From positions 1 to 64,000 of the forward strand of contig DAIPBO010000013.1 in NCBI GenBank assembly GCA_036774405.1: a DNA stretch of 64,000 bases. The letters run 5' to 3'. Below the pieces are notes generated by a model. That model was not told the DNA's origin. It worked only from the letters and a program-made list of their open reading frames with translations, and did not search any database. This stretch comes from JAAYDS01 sp012729155 (GTDB lineage Bacteria > Chloroflexota > Anaerolineae > UBA1429). Position numbers and translations under genes: made by a program. Below, piece after piece: positions 50,313 through 59,417 of the stretch; positions within the stretch are counted from its first letter, which is position 1; the number at the start of each line of letters is the position of its first letter.

Positions 50313-51098
50313 ATGAGCACTGTCAACGATGTGATCGCGATGATCGAGCGCATGGTGGGCCACTCGCTGCATCGCGACGAGGGGTTACATCACGGACGGC
50401 CCGACGCCGAGGTCGAGCGCATCATGGTGTGCTGGATGGCCTCACCACAGGCACTCGAGGTCGCAGCCGCGCAAGGTGCTCAACTCGTGATTGCTCACGA
50501 GAGTCTCTATTACCCGTATGATGCCGTGGTGCGCAGCGATAACCCCAGCAACTGGCAAGAGTGGCCCACCAACGCGCAGCGCCGTGCCGCGCTAGAACGG
50601 CATGGCTTGAGCCTGCTGCGCGTGCACGGCTCGGCGGATGAACTGTGCATCTATGACGCCTTTGCGCGGCAGCTGGGCCTGTGTGACGCCGTGGCTGGCA
50701 ATGGTATGGCGCGCATCTTTGCCATCGCGCCATGCACGGTGGGCCAACTGGCCGAGCGAGTCAAGGCGGTCACTGGCCTGGAGGCAGTGCGTGTAGTCGC
50801 TCCTCATGGTCTGGACCAGCGGGTTTGCCGTGTAGGCCTTCCGTGGGGCGGCATGGCGCTCTTTGTCAACGTGGGCTATCTGCAGAGTCTGGTTGCGCTG
50901 GGCTGCGATGTGCTCATCGCGGGCGAGTCGGACAACTATGGCGCCAGGTTCGCTGCTGAACTTGGCATCGGCATGATCGAGACCAGCCATGAGGTGTCTG
51001 AGAACGAGGGCCTGCGCGAGTTCGCCCGACGGCTGGCCGACGAGCTAAGCTTGCCTGTCAGCTGCTACCCAAATCCGCCGATCTGGCGTATCGTCTAG
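50313..51098 (+). CDS. Nif3-like (DUF34) metal-binding protein
   Basis: A 261-residue protein of the Nif3/YbgI family. Metal-site segments HESLYYPYD (about 68), VLIAGESDNYG and IETSHEVSENEGLREFA near the C-terminus match the dinuclear-metal hexamers of the family, whose role is still debated (GTP cyclohydrolase-like or metal chaperone). ATG 50313 has GAGGAG before it. It lies 36 nt upstream of a fucosidase gene. Confidence 0.85.
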   Translation: MSTVNDVIAMIERMVGHSLHRDEGLHHGRPDAEVERIMVCWMASPQALEVAAAQGAQLVIAHESLYYPYDAVVRSDNPSNWQEWPTNAQRRAALERHGLSLLRVHGSADELCIYDAFARQLGLCDAVAGNGMARIFAIAPCTVGQLAERVKAVTGLEAVRVVAPHGLDQRVCRVGLPWGGMALFVNVGYLQSLVALGCDVLIAGESDNYGARFAAELGIGMIETSHEVSENEGLREFARRLADELSLPVSCYPNPPIWRIV

Positions 51099-51134
51099 CG
51101 ACGTCAGTCGCAATTCTACGCAGGAGGTCTGACG

Positions 51135-52385
51135 ATGGATCATCAGGCGTATCTACAGGCGGCCGCCGCCACCCGTACCGAGCGCATGGCATGGTGGCAT
51201 GCGGCGCGCTTTGGCATGTTTGTGCACTGGGGGCTCTACTCGCAGCTGGGGCGCCACGAGTGGGTGATGAACCGCGAGCGCATCCCCGTGGCCGAGTACG
51301 AGCCGCTGGCCGACACCTGGAAGCCCGGCCCGAGGCCTGCTCGCGAGTGGGCACGCCTGGCCAAAGAGGCCGGTATGAAGTACATGGTGCTCACCACCAA
51401 GCACCACGAGGGGTTCTGTTTGTGGGACACGGCCCAGACCGACTACAACGCCGTCAAGCGTGGCCCAGGACGCGACCTGGTGGCCGAGTATGTGGACGCC
51501 TGCCACGAGTTTGGCCTGCGGGTGGGGTTCTACTACTCGCTCATGGACTGGCATCATCCCGATGGCGCCCGTTGCGCCCACGATGAGGCGGCCCGACGGC
51601 GCTTTCTCGACTTTACCCAGGGCTGCGTGCATGAGCTCTGCACCCGGTTCGGCAAGCTCGACATCCTCTGGTACGACGTCTCTTGGCCTTTGCGCTCGCC
51701 CGAGGCCTGGGAGACCTATGAGATGAACGCCATGGTGCGCGAGCTGCAGCCCGAGATCATCATCAACAACCGTTGTCAGCTCGATGAGGATTTTGGCACA
51801 CCTGAGGAGCACGTCACCGCCGAGGCCGAGGGGCGCGCTTGGGAGGCCTGCATGACCTTCAACGGCTCGTGGGGCTATATGCCTGCGGCCATCGACTGGC
51901 ATTCGGCGCGACGCGTGGTGCAGATGCTGCAAGAGGCCAGCGCCGGCGGCGGCAACCTGCTGTTGAATATCGGCCCGCGCCCCGACGGCTCTGTGCCCGA
52001 CGAGGCGTATGCGCGTCTTGAGACCGTGGGCCGCTGGCTGGCCGCCAACGGCGAGGCGCTCTATGGGCAGGTCGATCGCGTGCGCGGGCGTATGGAGTGG
52101 CTACCGACCGGCTCGTGGACGCTCAAGGGCAACATTGGCTACTACTGGTGCCACCGCTGGCCCGGCGACACGCTTACCATCGGAGGGCTGCAGACGCCCG
52201 TCAAGCGCATCAGCCATCTTGCCAGCGGCGCAGAGATCGCCTTTGCGCAGCAGGGTGATCGCCTGATTATGACCGGCTTGCCGACCGAGAGCCTTGACCC
52301 CGAGGTGGGCATCGCCGTTCTCAAGTTCGAGTTCGACGGCGAGCCGCGACAGCGCCTGGGTGCAGGCTGCGTGCTATTGGACTAG
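51135..52385 (+). CDS. GH29 alpha-L-fucosidase
   Basis: A 416-residue GH29 enzyme: WHAARFGMFVHWGLYS, YMVLTTKHHEGFCLWDT, RVGFYYSLMDWHHPD, nucleophile Asp181 in LDILWYDVSWP, GSWGYMPAAIDWHSA and GNLLLNIGPRPDGSVPDEA, with a C-terminal beta domain. There is no signal peptide, so fucosylated oligosaccharides would be cleaved inside the cell. RBS AGGAGG precedes ATG 51135. Confidence 0.93.
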   Translation: MDHQAYLQAAAATRTERMAWWHAARFGMFVHWGLYSQLGRHEWVMNRERIPVAEYEPLADTWKPGPRPAREWARLAKEAGMKYMVLTTKHHEGFCLWDTAQTDYNAVKRGPGRDLVAEYVDACHEFGLRVGFYYSLMDWHHPDGARCAHDEAARRRFLDFTQGCVHELCTRFGKLDILWYDVSWPLRSPEAWETYEMNAMVRELQPEIIINNRCQLDEDFGTPEEHVTAEAEGRAWEACMTFNGSWGYMPAAIDWHSARRVVQMLQEASAGGGNLLLNIGPRPDGSVPDEAYARLETVGRWLAANGEALYGQVDRVRGRMEWLPTGSWTLKGNIGYYWCHRWPGDTLTIGGLQTPVKRISHLASGAEIAFAQQGDRLIMTGLPTESLDPEVGIAVLKFEFDGEPRQRLGAGCVLLD

Positions 52386-52394
52386 CACGCGTCG

Positions 52395-52421
52395 CTGGGG
52401 CGGCGTCTGCTGCCGCCCCAG
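52395..52421. terminator. Hairpin between convergent fucosidase and ABC genes
   Basis: CTGGGGCGGC (52395-52404) and GCCGCCCCAG (52412-52421) are perfect 10-bp arms around a 7-nt loop in the short space between two convergent genes. No T-run, so confidence is moderate. Confidence 0.6.
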
Positions 52422-52423
52422 GC

Positions 52424-54298
52424 TTATGCTGCTCCGCCCGGCGAGCTTGTCTGCGCCTCGATGTCGAGTTGGCGCCGGAACTGGCTCATGTAGAGTTGGC
52501 TATAGGCGCCGCCAGCGGCTACCAGCTCGTCGTGGCGGCCGCGCTCGATGATCTGGCCCTGGTCGATCACCAGGATCTGGTCGGCATTGCGGATGGTGCT
52601 CAGGCGGTGCGCAATGACGATACTGGTGCAGCAAGACATGAGCTTGTCGAGCGCTGCCTGAATCAGGCGCTCGGTACGCGTATCCACCGAGCTGGTGGCC
52701 TCGTCGAGGATCAGGATCGGTGGCGCCTTGAGCACGGCGCGCGCGATGGCCAGCAACTGGCGGTTGCCCTGGCTGAGGGTTGAGCCGCGTTCGCCTACCT
52801 CGGTCTGGTAGCCTTTGGGCAGCCGCTCGATAAAGCTGTGGGCGTTGGCCGTCACGGCCGCTGCGATTACCTCATCATCGCTCGCCTCCAGCCTCCCATA
52901 GCGGATGTTGTCCATGACCGTGCCTGAAAAGAGAAAGGTGTCTTGTGGCACCACACCCATGTGCGAGCGCAGGCTTGCCTGGGTGAACTCGCGGATGTCA
53001 TGGCCGTCGATGAGGATGCGGCCATCCTCTGGATCGTAAAAGCGCAGCAGCAGGTTGGCAAAGGTGGTCTTGCCAGCGCCGGTAGGCCCCACCAGCGCCA
53101 CGGTTTGCCCTGGCACGATGATGGCCGAAACCTTGTCGAGCACGGGCTCCTCGGCCACGTAACGGAATGACACGCGGTCGTATTCGATGTGGCCGACCAC
53201 ATCGGTGATCTCGCGCGCGCCGGGCCGGTCGGCCACGGTGGGCGTCTGCTCCAGCAGTTCAAAGATGCGCTCCGAGCCGGCGATGGCCGATTGGAGCTGT
53301 GCAAAGAGCATGGCCAACTCGCGGATGGGGTCGTAAAAGCGCGGCACGTAGGATGAGAAAGTGACGATGGTGCCGATGGTGACCAGCGGCGGTGTGTGCA
53401 GGTAGAGATAGCCACCATAGCCAACCACAATGGCCAGTGCCACAATGCTGAGCACATCGAGGACGGGCGAATAGAGCGCGCTGAGCGTCTCGGCGCGCAC
53501 GTTAGCGTTTCGGTTGCGGGCATTCACAGCACGAAACTCGCTGATGGTCTCATCCTCTCGCGCAAAGGCCTGCACCTCGCGCACACCGGCGATATTTTCC
53601 TGCAGTTCGGCGCTCACCTCGCCGATGGTTCTGCGCGCCTCGCGGTAGGCCCGGCGCACCCGCCGCGTGAAAAAGAGCGTCACCAGCAGAATCACCGGCA
53701 GCACCGTGTACGAGGCCAGGGCCAGCCGCCAGTTCAGCGCTACCATTGCGATGATGATGCCCACCATGCCCAGTACCATGCGGATCACCCGAGTAATGCC
53801 CACCCCAAACACGTCGTTGATGGTCTGAGTGTCGTTGGTGAGGCGGCTCATCAGGTCGCCGGCCTCGTGCTGATCGTAGAAATCGAGCGAGAGGTCGTGC
53901 AGCTTGGCGAGGATCTGCGCACGCAGGTGCAGCAAGACGCTTTGGGCCACGCGCACCATGGCTCGAAACTGGACCACGTTGAGCCCCCAGCTCAGGGCGT
54001 ACGAGACCAGGAGCAGGATCATCACCGTCGAGAGCCCTCGAAGTCGATCGGGGGCCTGCCCTACCAGCAACTGCAGCCAGGGGTAGGTGGCGCTCTCGGT
54101 AGCGCCGATGAACCCATCTACAGCCACACCGATCAGATAGGGTGCCGATAGCTCAACCAGGGTGGCAACAACGGCAATGAAACCCACCCAAGACAGCCGC
54201 GCGCTGTACGGCCTAAAGTAGGGCCAGAGCTTGCGCAAGATCGCGCTCGCGCTCTGGGTGGGTGCGGTCTCGGTTATGCTACCTTGATGGTGCATCAT
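52424..54298 (-). CDS. ABC exporter half-transporter, catalytic Walker B subunit
   Basis: A 624-residue fusion of a six-helix exporter domain (about 20-330) and an ATPase domain (about 365-605). Walker A GPTGAGKT, Q-loop VPQDTFLFSG, signature LSQGN (degenerate; family LSGGQ), Walker B ILILDEATSSVD with catalytic Glu, and H-loop AHRLST. Its ATG overlaps the stop of the upstream half-transporter, so the two form a heterodimer. The substrate cannot be predicted; drugs or lipids are usual for the type. Confidence 0.92.
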   Translation of the reverse strand: MMHHQGSITETAPTQSASAILRKLWPYFRPYSARLSWVGFIAVVATLVELSAPYLIGVAVDGFIGATESATYPWLQLLVGQAPDRLRGLSTVMILLLVSYALSWGLNVVQFRAMVRVAQSVLLHLRAQILAKLHDLSLDFYDQHEAGDLMSRLTNDTQTINDVFGVGITRVIRMVLGMVGIIIAMVALNWRLALASYTVLPVILLVTLFFTRRVRRAYREARRTIGEVSAELQENIAGVREVQAFAREDETISEFRAVNARNRNANVRAETLSALYSPVLDVLSIVALAIVVGYGGYLYLHTPPLVTIGTIVTFSSYVPRFYDPIRELAMLFAQLQSAIAGSERIFELLEQTPTVADRPGAREITDVVGHIEYDRVSFRYVAEEPVLDKVSAIIVPGQTVALVGPTGAGKTTFANLLLRFYDPEDGRILIDGHDIREFTQASLRSHMGVVPQDTFLFSGTVMDNIRYGRLEASDDEVIAAAVTANAHSFIERLPKGYQTEVGERGSTLSQGNRQLLAIARAVLKAPPILILDEATSSVDTRTERLIQAALDKLMSCCTSIVIAHRLSTIRNADQILVIDQGQIIERGRHDELVAAGGAYSQLYMSQFRRQLDIEAQTSSPGGAA

Positions 54299-56061
54299 GC
54301 CACCCCCTGCGGCGCAGCTGCGTCGTTGGCCACGCGATCGTCAACCAGCTGTGAGCTATAGATCTCGGCGTACAGCTCGCTGTTCTCGAGCAGAGCTTCG
54401 TGAGTGCCTCGCGCCGCCACTCTGCCATTGTCGAGCACCAGAATCTGGTCGGCGTTGAGCACCGTCGCCACGCGCTGGGCGATGACAATGCTGGTCCGTC
54501 CCGCCATCAACCTCTCCAGGGCTTGTTGAATGCGAAACTCGGTGGAGAGGTCGACGCTCGAGGTAGCGTCGTCGAGGATCAGTATGCGCGGGTCGCGTAG
54601 CAGCGCCCGTGCAATGGCGATGCGCTGCTTCTGGCCACCCGACAGCGTCACGCCGCGCTCGCCAACATGGGTGTCATAGCCATCAGTAAAGGACATGATG
54701 AACTCGTGCGCTTCGGCGGCGCGCGCCGCCTGCTCGATCGCCTCTTGGCTGGCATCGGCACGGCCAAAGGCCAGGTTCTCGCGGATGGTGCCCTCGAATA
54801 GGGTCGTCTCTTGCAGAACAATGCCGATCTGGCTACGAAGCGAGTCGAGCGTGAGATCACGCACATCATAACCATCAATCAGCACCGCGCCCTCGGTGAC
54901 GTCATAGAAACGAGGGATCAGGTTGATGATGGTTGATTTGCCCGAACCGGTGGCGCCCAGCAGGGCCAGAGTCTGCCCTGGCTCGACCGTAAAGCTTACC
55001 TCGCAAAGCACGGGGTCGCCCTCGGCGATGTAGCGAAAGCCAACCTGGTCGAACTCTATGTGCCCTTTAGCCCTGGGAAGGTCGATGGCAGTGGGCTTTT
55101 CGGTGATGTCGACGGCGGCATCGAGGATCTCAAAGATGCGCGTAGCCGATGCGCCTGCGGTGGCCACAAAGGCGATCATTCCCCCCAGAGCGATCACGGG
55201 GAAAAAGGCCATGGTGATATAGTTGGCAAAGGCCACCAGCTCGCCCAGCGTCAACCCGCCCAGAATCACCTGGCGCCCGCCGATCCAATAAACCGCCAGG
55301 GTGGCGAGGCTCAAGAGACCGAACATGGTGGGAAAGGCGAGCGAGATCAACCGGTTGACGCGCAGCGCCAGCTCCATGTATTCCACGTTGATGATGTCAA
55401 AGCGCTTCTCCTCGTGATCTTCGCGCCCCAGTGCCTTGATGACGCGCACGCCGCCGAAATTCTCTTGCAGCACCGTGTTCAGCGCCGAGAGCTTCTCCTG
55501 GATGGCCTTAAAGAGCGGCATAGCTGGCCGCGCAAAGGCGCCAAACAGCGCCAATGTGAGCGGCATCAGCACCAACATGATCAGCGCCAGGCGGGGGTCG
55601 GTGGCAAACAAAAAGATCAGCGCCCCGGTGATCATCACCAGCGATGAGAGAAAAGTGGTGGCGCCGCGCCCCACAAAGCCCTGCACCAGCTCGACATCAG
55701 AGGTGGCGCGCGTTAGAAGCTGCCCGGTGTGGCTGCGGTCGTGATAGCTAAAAGAGAGCGACTGGATCTTGGCGTACAGGTCATTGCGCAGATCGTAGGC
55801 GATGCCATGGGCAATACGGGCCGAGAGCGCCCCCTGCGCAAACTGGAACAGGGCACGCACCAGGCCCAGCAGCATCATGGTCAGCGACAGGCCGATCACC
55901 AGGCGGGGGTTTCGTCCGGCGATGCCATCATCGATGATCATCTGCGCCAGCCTGGGCAGGGCCAGCATGGTCCCAGAGCTGATCAGCAACGCGATGATGA
56001 TGATCGCTGTCTGCTGCCAGTAGGTCTTGAGATAGCGCAATGAGCGCCAGAGTGCTCGCAT
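54295..56061 (-). CDS. ABC exporter half-transporter, degenerate Walker B subunit
   Basis: A 588-residue half-transporter with six helices (about 20-310) and an ATPase domain (about 345-575). Walker A GATGSGKS, Q-loop VLQETTLFEG, canonical signature LSGGQKQR, Walker B ILILDDATSSVD in which Asp replaces the catalytic Glu, and AQRVAT where the switch His is usual. This is the pattern of heterodimeric exporters such as TM287/288, where one ATP site is degenerate. ATG 56061 is chosen where the transmembrane domain begins; the RBS is weak. Confidence 0.92.
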   Translation of the reverse strand: MRALWRSLRYLKTYWQQTAIIIIALLISSGTMLALPRLAQMIIDDGIAGRNPRLVIGLSLTMMLLGLVRALFQFAQGALSARIAHGIAYDLRNDLYAKIQSLSFSYHDRSHTGQLLTRATSDVELVQGFVGRGATTFLSSLVMITGALIFLFATDPRLALIMLVLMPLTLALFGAFARPAMPLFKAIQEKLSALNTVLQENFGGVRVIKALGREDHEEKRFDIINVEYMELALRVNRLISLAFPTMFGLLSLATLAVYWIGGRQVILGGLTLGELVAFANYITMAFFPVIALGGMIAFVATAGASATRIFEILDAAVDITEKPTAIDLPRAKGHIEFDQVGFRYIAEGDPVLCEVSFTVEPGQTLALLGATGSGKSTIINLIPRFYDVTEGAVLIDGYDVRDLTLDSLRSQIGIVLQETTLFEGTIRENLAFGRADASQEAIEQAARAAEAHEFIMSFTDGYDTHVGERGVTLSGGQKQRIAIARALLRDPRILILDDATSSVDLSTEFRIQQALERLMAGRTSIVIAQRVATVLNADQILVLDNGRVAARGTHEALLENSELYAEIYSSQLVDDRVANDAAAPQGVA

Positions 56062-56684
56062 CGTCGTTTGCCTTTGTGGGTGCGGCGCTGGGCCCGCGAC
56101 GACCAATGGGGCTGACCGGAGACGTGGTTAAGAGCGGCGTGGCGCTCTGCCGGCACACAGGCGATCCAGGGCGCCAGCATTGTGCAGTATAGTATCGCGA
56201 CGCGCAGCGTCAAGCTGTCATGCACCGGTGAAAATGTCATGGTGAGATAGCCAGAGCGCCCGATACTCTTCGACCAAAAGTCTGCAGGCCATTTAGCAAC
56301 AGGTCTCTTGTTCTCGCTATCAGCGCACTGTCGCCAAGGACAACACCTTTCGCTTCGGTGTTTTGCACCTGCCCATACCCGCCAGCCCTACCCAGCATCA
56401 CTGTGCCCGGGCCAATGCTGAGCTGCCCCTGCCTCTCGATGGGTGCCTTAACGGTAATCACTCCGACAGCTGACCGCAACCCATAAACATGCCGAGGGTG
56501 TCGCCGCGCGTGAGCCTGAAGTGCCCAAACCAGTGCATCGCCCGTCTGACAACCCCCTTGTAGACACATGCCCATCGGCTAGGAGGCACGCTAACCATGA
56601 GGCGGTATTTCCACTGCTCGATAACAGCGCAACTCTGGGCGCGCTGGCGTGTCTTATAGGTGAGTGTTTACTGCTGGAGGTCTC
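56062..56684. other. Intergenic region without a convincing gene
   Basis: About 620 nt between the divergent ABC and radical SAM genes. Composition is less GC-biased than the surroundings. A 112-codon open frame on the minus strand (56575-56237) contains a plausible stretch (VKAPIERQGQLSIGPGTVMLG) but has no RBS and no recognisable family. A TATAGG -10-like box at 56656 may belong to the radical SAM promoter. It may be a decayed gene. Confidence 0.5.
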
Positions 56685-58181
56685 ATGCGCGTACTGTTGC
56701 TGTATCCCGAGTTTCCCGACACCTTTTGGAGTTTCAAGCATGCCTTGCGCTTTATCCGCAAGCACGCCAGCTTTCCCCCTCTGGGGCTGTTGACCATCGC
56801 TGCGATGTTGCCCGATGACTGGGATCTGCGTCTGGTCGACCTGAATGTGCAGCGGTTGCGCGAGGACGATCTGCGCTGGGCCGATATGGCTATGGTCAGC
56901 GCCATGGTGGCGCAGCGCGAATCGACTGTTGATGTGATCGACCGCTGCGCCAAGGCCGGTCTGACCATCGTCGCAGGCGGCCCGCTCTTTTTGGGCGAAT
57001 ATGAGAGCTTTGACAGGGTCGACCATTTTGTGCTCGATGAGGGCGAGTGCACCTTGCCTCGCTTTTTGGAGGACTGGGCCGCGGGCACCGCGCAGCGCGT
57101 CTACCGAGCTGATGGCTATGCCGATCTGACCCAAACGCCACTGCCGCGTTGGGAGCTGGCCGACTTGACCAAGTACTCGGACATGTGCATCCAGTTCTCG
57201 CGGGGCTGCCCCTTTGACTGCGAGTTCTGCAGCATCACGGCCATGTTCGGGCACCGCCCGCGCGTCAAGAGCACCCCGCAGATTGTGGCCGAGCTGGACA
57301 GCCTGCACGCGCTGGGCTGGCACGGGAGCGTCTTTTTCGTAGACGACAACTTTATCGGCAACAAGCGCGTGCTCAAGCAAGAGGTGCTGCCGGCGCTCAT
57401 CGAATGGCGCCAGGGCAAGAAAGGCTTTGGCTTTCACACAGAGGTCTCGGTTAACCTGGCCGATGACCCCGAGCTGCTGCAGATGATGGTAGACGCCGGC
57501 TTTGAGAAGGTTTTTGTGGGCATCGAGACGCCCGACGATGCCAGCCTGGCCGAGTGTAACAAGCGCCAGAACGAGGGCCGCGACCTGATCGAGACTGTGC
57601 GTACGCTGCAGCAGGCCGGGCTCGAGGTGCAGGGCGGCTTTATCGTGGGGTTCGACGCCGACACGCCCTCGATCTTTGAGCGGCAGATTCAGTTCATCCA
57701 GCGGAGTGGCATTGTTGCCGCGATGGTAGGGCTGCTGCAGGCGCCCCATGGGACACGCCTCTATGATCGCCTGCAACGCGAGGGCCGCCTGCTAGACGAG
57801 TTCTCGGGCAACAACACCGATAACACCATGAACTTTGAGCCCCAAATGGATGTCGACCTGCTGCACGAGGGCTATCGACGCATCCTCACCACGATCTATG
57901 CCCCCAAGGCCTACTATCAGCGCGTGCGCACCTTCCTCTCGGCCTACGAGCCGCCGGCCTCTGTGCGCCATGTCTTGAGCCGCGAACACATCAAGGCCTT
58001 CTTGCGGTCGACGATCGAGCTGGGCATCAAGGGCAAAGAGCGCTTCGAGTACTGGAAGTTGATTGCCTGGGCAGCAGTGAGGCGGCCGCGTGTCTTTAGC
58101 CAGGCGGTGACGCTGGCCATCTACGGTTTTCACTTTCGCCGCATCTGTGAGCGCTACGCCGCCGGTCCCTCGGGCGCCTGA
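56685..58181 (+). CDS. B12-binding radical SAM protein
   Basis: A 498-residue enzyme: N-terminal cobalamin-binding-like Rossmann domain (1-140: VLLLYPEFPDTFWSF, FPPLGLLTIAAMLP, IVAGGPLF), radical SAM core with C-x3-C-x2-C at Cys175, Cys179, Cys182 (SRGCPFDCEFCSI), VFFVDDNFIGNK, and a C-terminal DUF4070-like domain (about 370-490). Members often lack the B12 ligand His and their substrates are mostly unknown; C-methylation or rearrangement of a lipid or cofactor is possible. RBS GGAGG precedes ATG 56685. Confidence 0.9.
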   Translation: MRVLLLYPEFPDTFWSFKHALRFIRKHASFPPLGLLTIAAMLPDDWDLRLVDLNVQRLREDDLRWADMAMVSAMVAQRESTVDVIDRCAKAGLTIVAGGPLFLGEYESFDRVDHFVLDEGECTLPRFLEDWAAGTAQRVYRADGYADLTQTPLPRWELADLTKYSDMCIQFSRGCPFDCEFCSITAMFGHRPRVKSTPQIVAELDSLHALGWHGSVFFVDDNFIGNKRVLKQEVLPALIEWRQGKKGFGFHTEVSVNLADDPELLQMMVDAGFEKVFVGIETPDDASLAECNKRQNEGRDLIETVRTLQQAGLEVQGGFIVGFDADTPSIFERQIQFIQRSGIVAAMVGLLQAPHGTRLYDRLQREGRLLDEFSGNNTDNTMNFEPQMDVDLLHEGYRRILTTIYAPKAYYQRVRTFLSAYEPPASVRHVLSREHIKAFLRSTIELGIKGKERFEYWKLIAWAAVRRPRVFSQAVTLAIYGFHFRRICERYAAGPSGA

Positions 58182-58198
58182 GAGCGCTGACATAAGAG

Positions 58199-58226
58199 AA
58201 CGCCCGCACCTGATGGTGCGGGCGTT
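58199..58226. terminator. Bidirectional terminator after the radical SAM gene
   Basis: AACGCCCGCACC (58199-58210), loop TGAT, GGTGCGGGCGTT (58215-58226), a perfect 12-bp stem between two convergent genes. The plus-strand tail is TTTGG and the minus-strand tail is TTCTCTT. Confidence 0.8.
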
Positions 58227-58244
58227 TGGCATCGTCGTCGACCG

Positions 58245-59105
58245 CTAATCGACGCGTGTGAAGCGGAACCCGATCACCGGGATGTCGGGTGGGTCGATGT
58301 TGATGACGAATCGGAAGATGCCTCGCTGGATCTCGCCATAGTGCGTATTGCGCGTTGTGGCCGTCCAACCGCCGGCAAGGTGATCATTGAGCAGCGACTG
58401 CCAGGCCCAGTCTTTGATATAGATCTCAGAGTTGACCTGCATCTGAGCGTTGTTGTCGCGGCCTTCGTAGCAGATGGCGCGATCGCCAGGGCAGCCGGTC
58501 CAGCTCGGTTTGTAGCGCATGCGGATGATCCAGTTCCAGGCGCCGCCGCCGCGTTGCGCCCATGACCAGTAATCTTGTGCGCGCTGCACCGACGCGGGGT
58601 TGCTCAAGAAGCCGAGTTCGCAGCGGTAACGGTGGCCATCGCTCCCCGTGACATAATAGGCGCTCTCAGTGACGCCCCAGTCCTCATAGTTGATCACGGC
58701 CAGGCCGTTTCCGCCCTCGATGTTGGGCAGCTCGATGGAGCTGAGCACCTGCACAGGCGCGGGCACGGCCGTAGGCGGTACGGCAGTGGCGGGCCGCTGG
58801 GTGGGTGCAGCCGTTGCCGTCGGCGGCACAGGCGTCGCTGTCGCCGGCTCGGGCGTTGGCGTGGCTGGCTCGGGCGTTGCCGTGGGTGGCACAGGCGTGG
58901 GTGTAGGGGGCACTGGTGTGTTGGTGGCTGGCACAGGCGTTGGCGTGGGCGGCACGGGCGTGGGTGTGCGTGTGGCCCGCGCTGCCTGGGCAACGACGTC
59001 TGGCCTGGCACCAGACCGGTTCGGAAAGCGCAAGAACACCAGGCTGGCAATCACCACCAGCGCCGCGAGCAAGGTCACAATCTGCGGTGTTTTGAGCCGA
59101 TTCAT
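58245..59105 (-). CDS. Membrane-anchored protein with a Thr/Pro-rich linker and unknown outer domain
   Basis: A 286-residue protein: short cytoplasmic start, one membrane helix (about 9-26: IVTLLAALVVIASLVFLRF), a low-complexity linker of PTPVPPT-type repeats (about 43-115), then an outer domain of about 165 residues with two cysteine pairs, Trp-rich (YWSWAQRGGGAWNWIIRMRYKPSW, DWAWQSLLNDHL) and not recognised. Such linkers are common in Chloroflexota surface proteins. ATG 59105 is placed just before the helix with GGAGA upstream. Confidence 0.75.
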   Translation of the reverse strand: MNRLKTPQIVTLLAALVVIASLVFLRFPNRSGARPDVVAQAARATRTPTPVPPTPTPVPATNTPVPPTPTPVPPTATPEPATPTPEPATATPVPPTATAAPTQRPATAVPPTAVPAPVQVLSSIELPNIEGGNGLAVINYEDWGVTESAYYVTGSDGHRYRCELGFLSNPASVQRAQDYWSWAQRGGGAWNWIIRMRYKPSWTGCPGDRAICYEGRDNNAQMQVNSEIYIKDWAWQSLLNDHLAGGWTATTRNTHYGEIQRGIFRFVINIDPPDIPVIGFRFTRVD

Positions 59106-59417
59106 CGATGCAAGGTCTCCTCTCCCCGTCGGCGGGGGGGTGGTACCGGCGCGGTGCCGGCCGTGCCTGGTCATTCGAGCAAGCGGCTTCATTGTACATA
59201 AGGGCTCAGCCTGGGCCAAAAGCTCCGATGCCAGGGCAGTGCACGCCAGGTGCACAGCGCCTTGTGGATAACCTGTGCACAATGGTGGACATCCTGGGGA
59301 AAACGACGCGCTGACGGTGCATAACCGTCCTGTATTGCTGAAGGGAGCGTTGTCGAGTACAAGGAGTGCATACGCCGAGGCGGCATCGGCCACCATCGAT
59401 TTGCGGAGAGGAGCGAG
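59106..59417. other. Divergent intergenic region with DnaA-box-like and GTGCAC repeats
   Basis: About 310 nt without a gene. TGTGGATAA at 59263-59271 is a perfect DnaA box (TTATCCACA) on the minus strand; TGTGCACAA (59274-59282) and GGTGCATAA (59316-59324) are partial matches in the same orientation. GTGCAC occurs at 59239, 59250 and 59275. ACGGT-GCATA-ACCGT (59314-59328) is an inverted repeat and could be an operator for the glycohydrolase gene. Confidence 0.5.

Noticed and set aside
56237..56575. 112-residue gene on the minus strand
   Set aside because: No RBS, no recognised family and atypical composition; kept only as a possible remnant in the intergenic entry.
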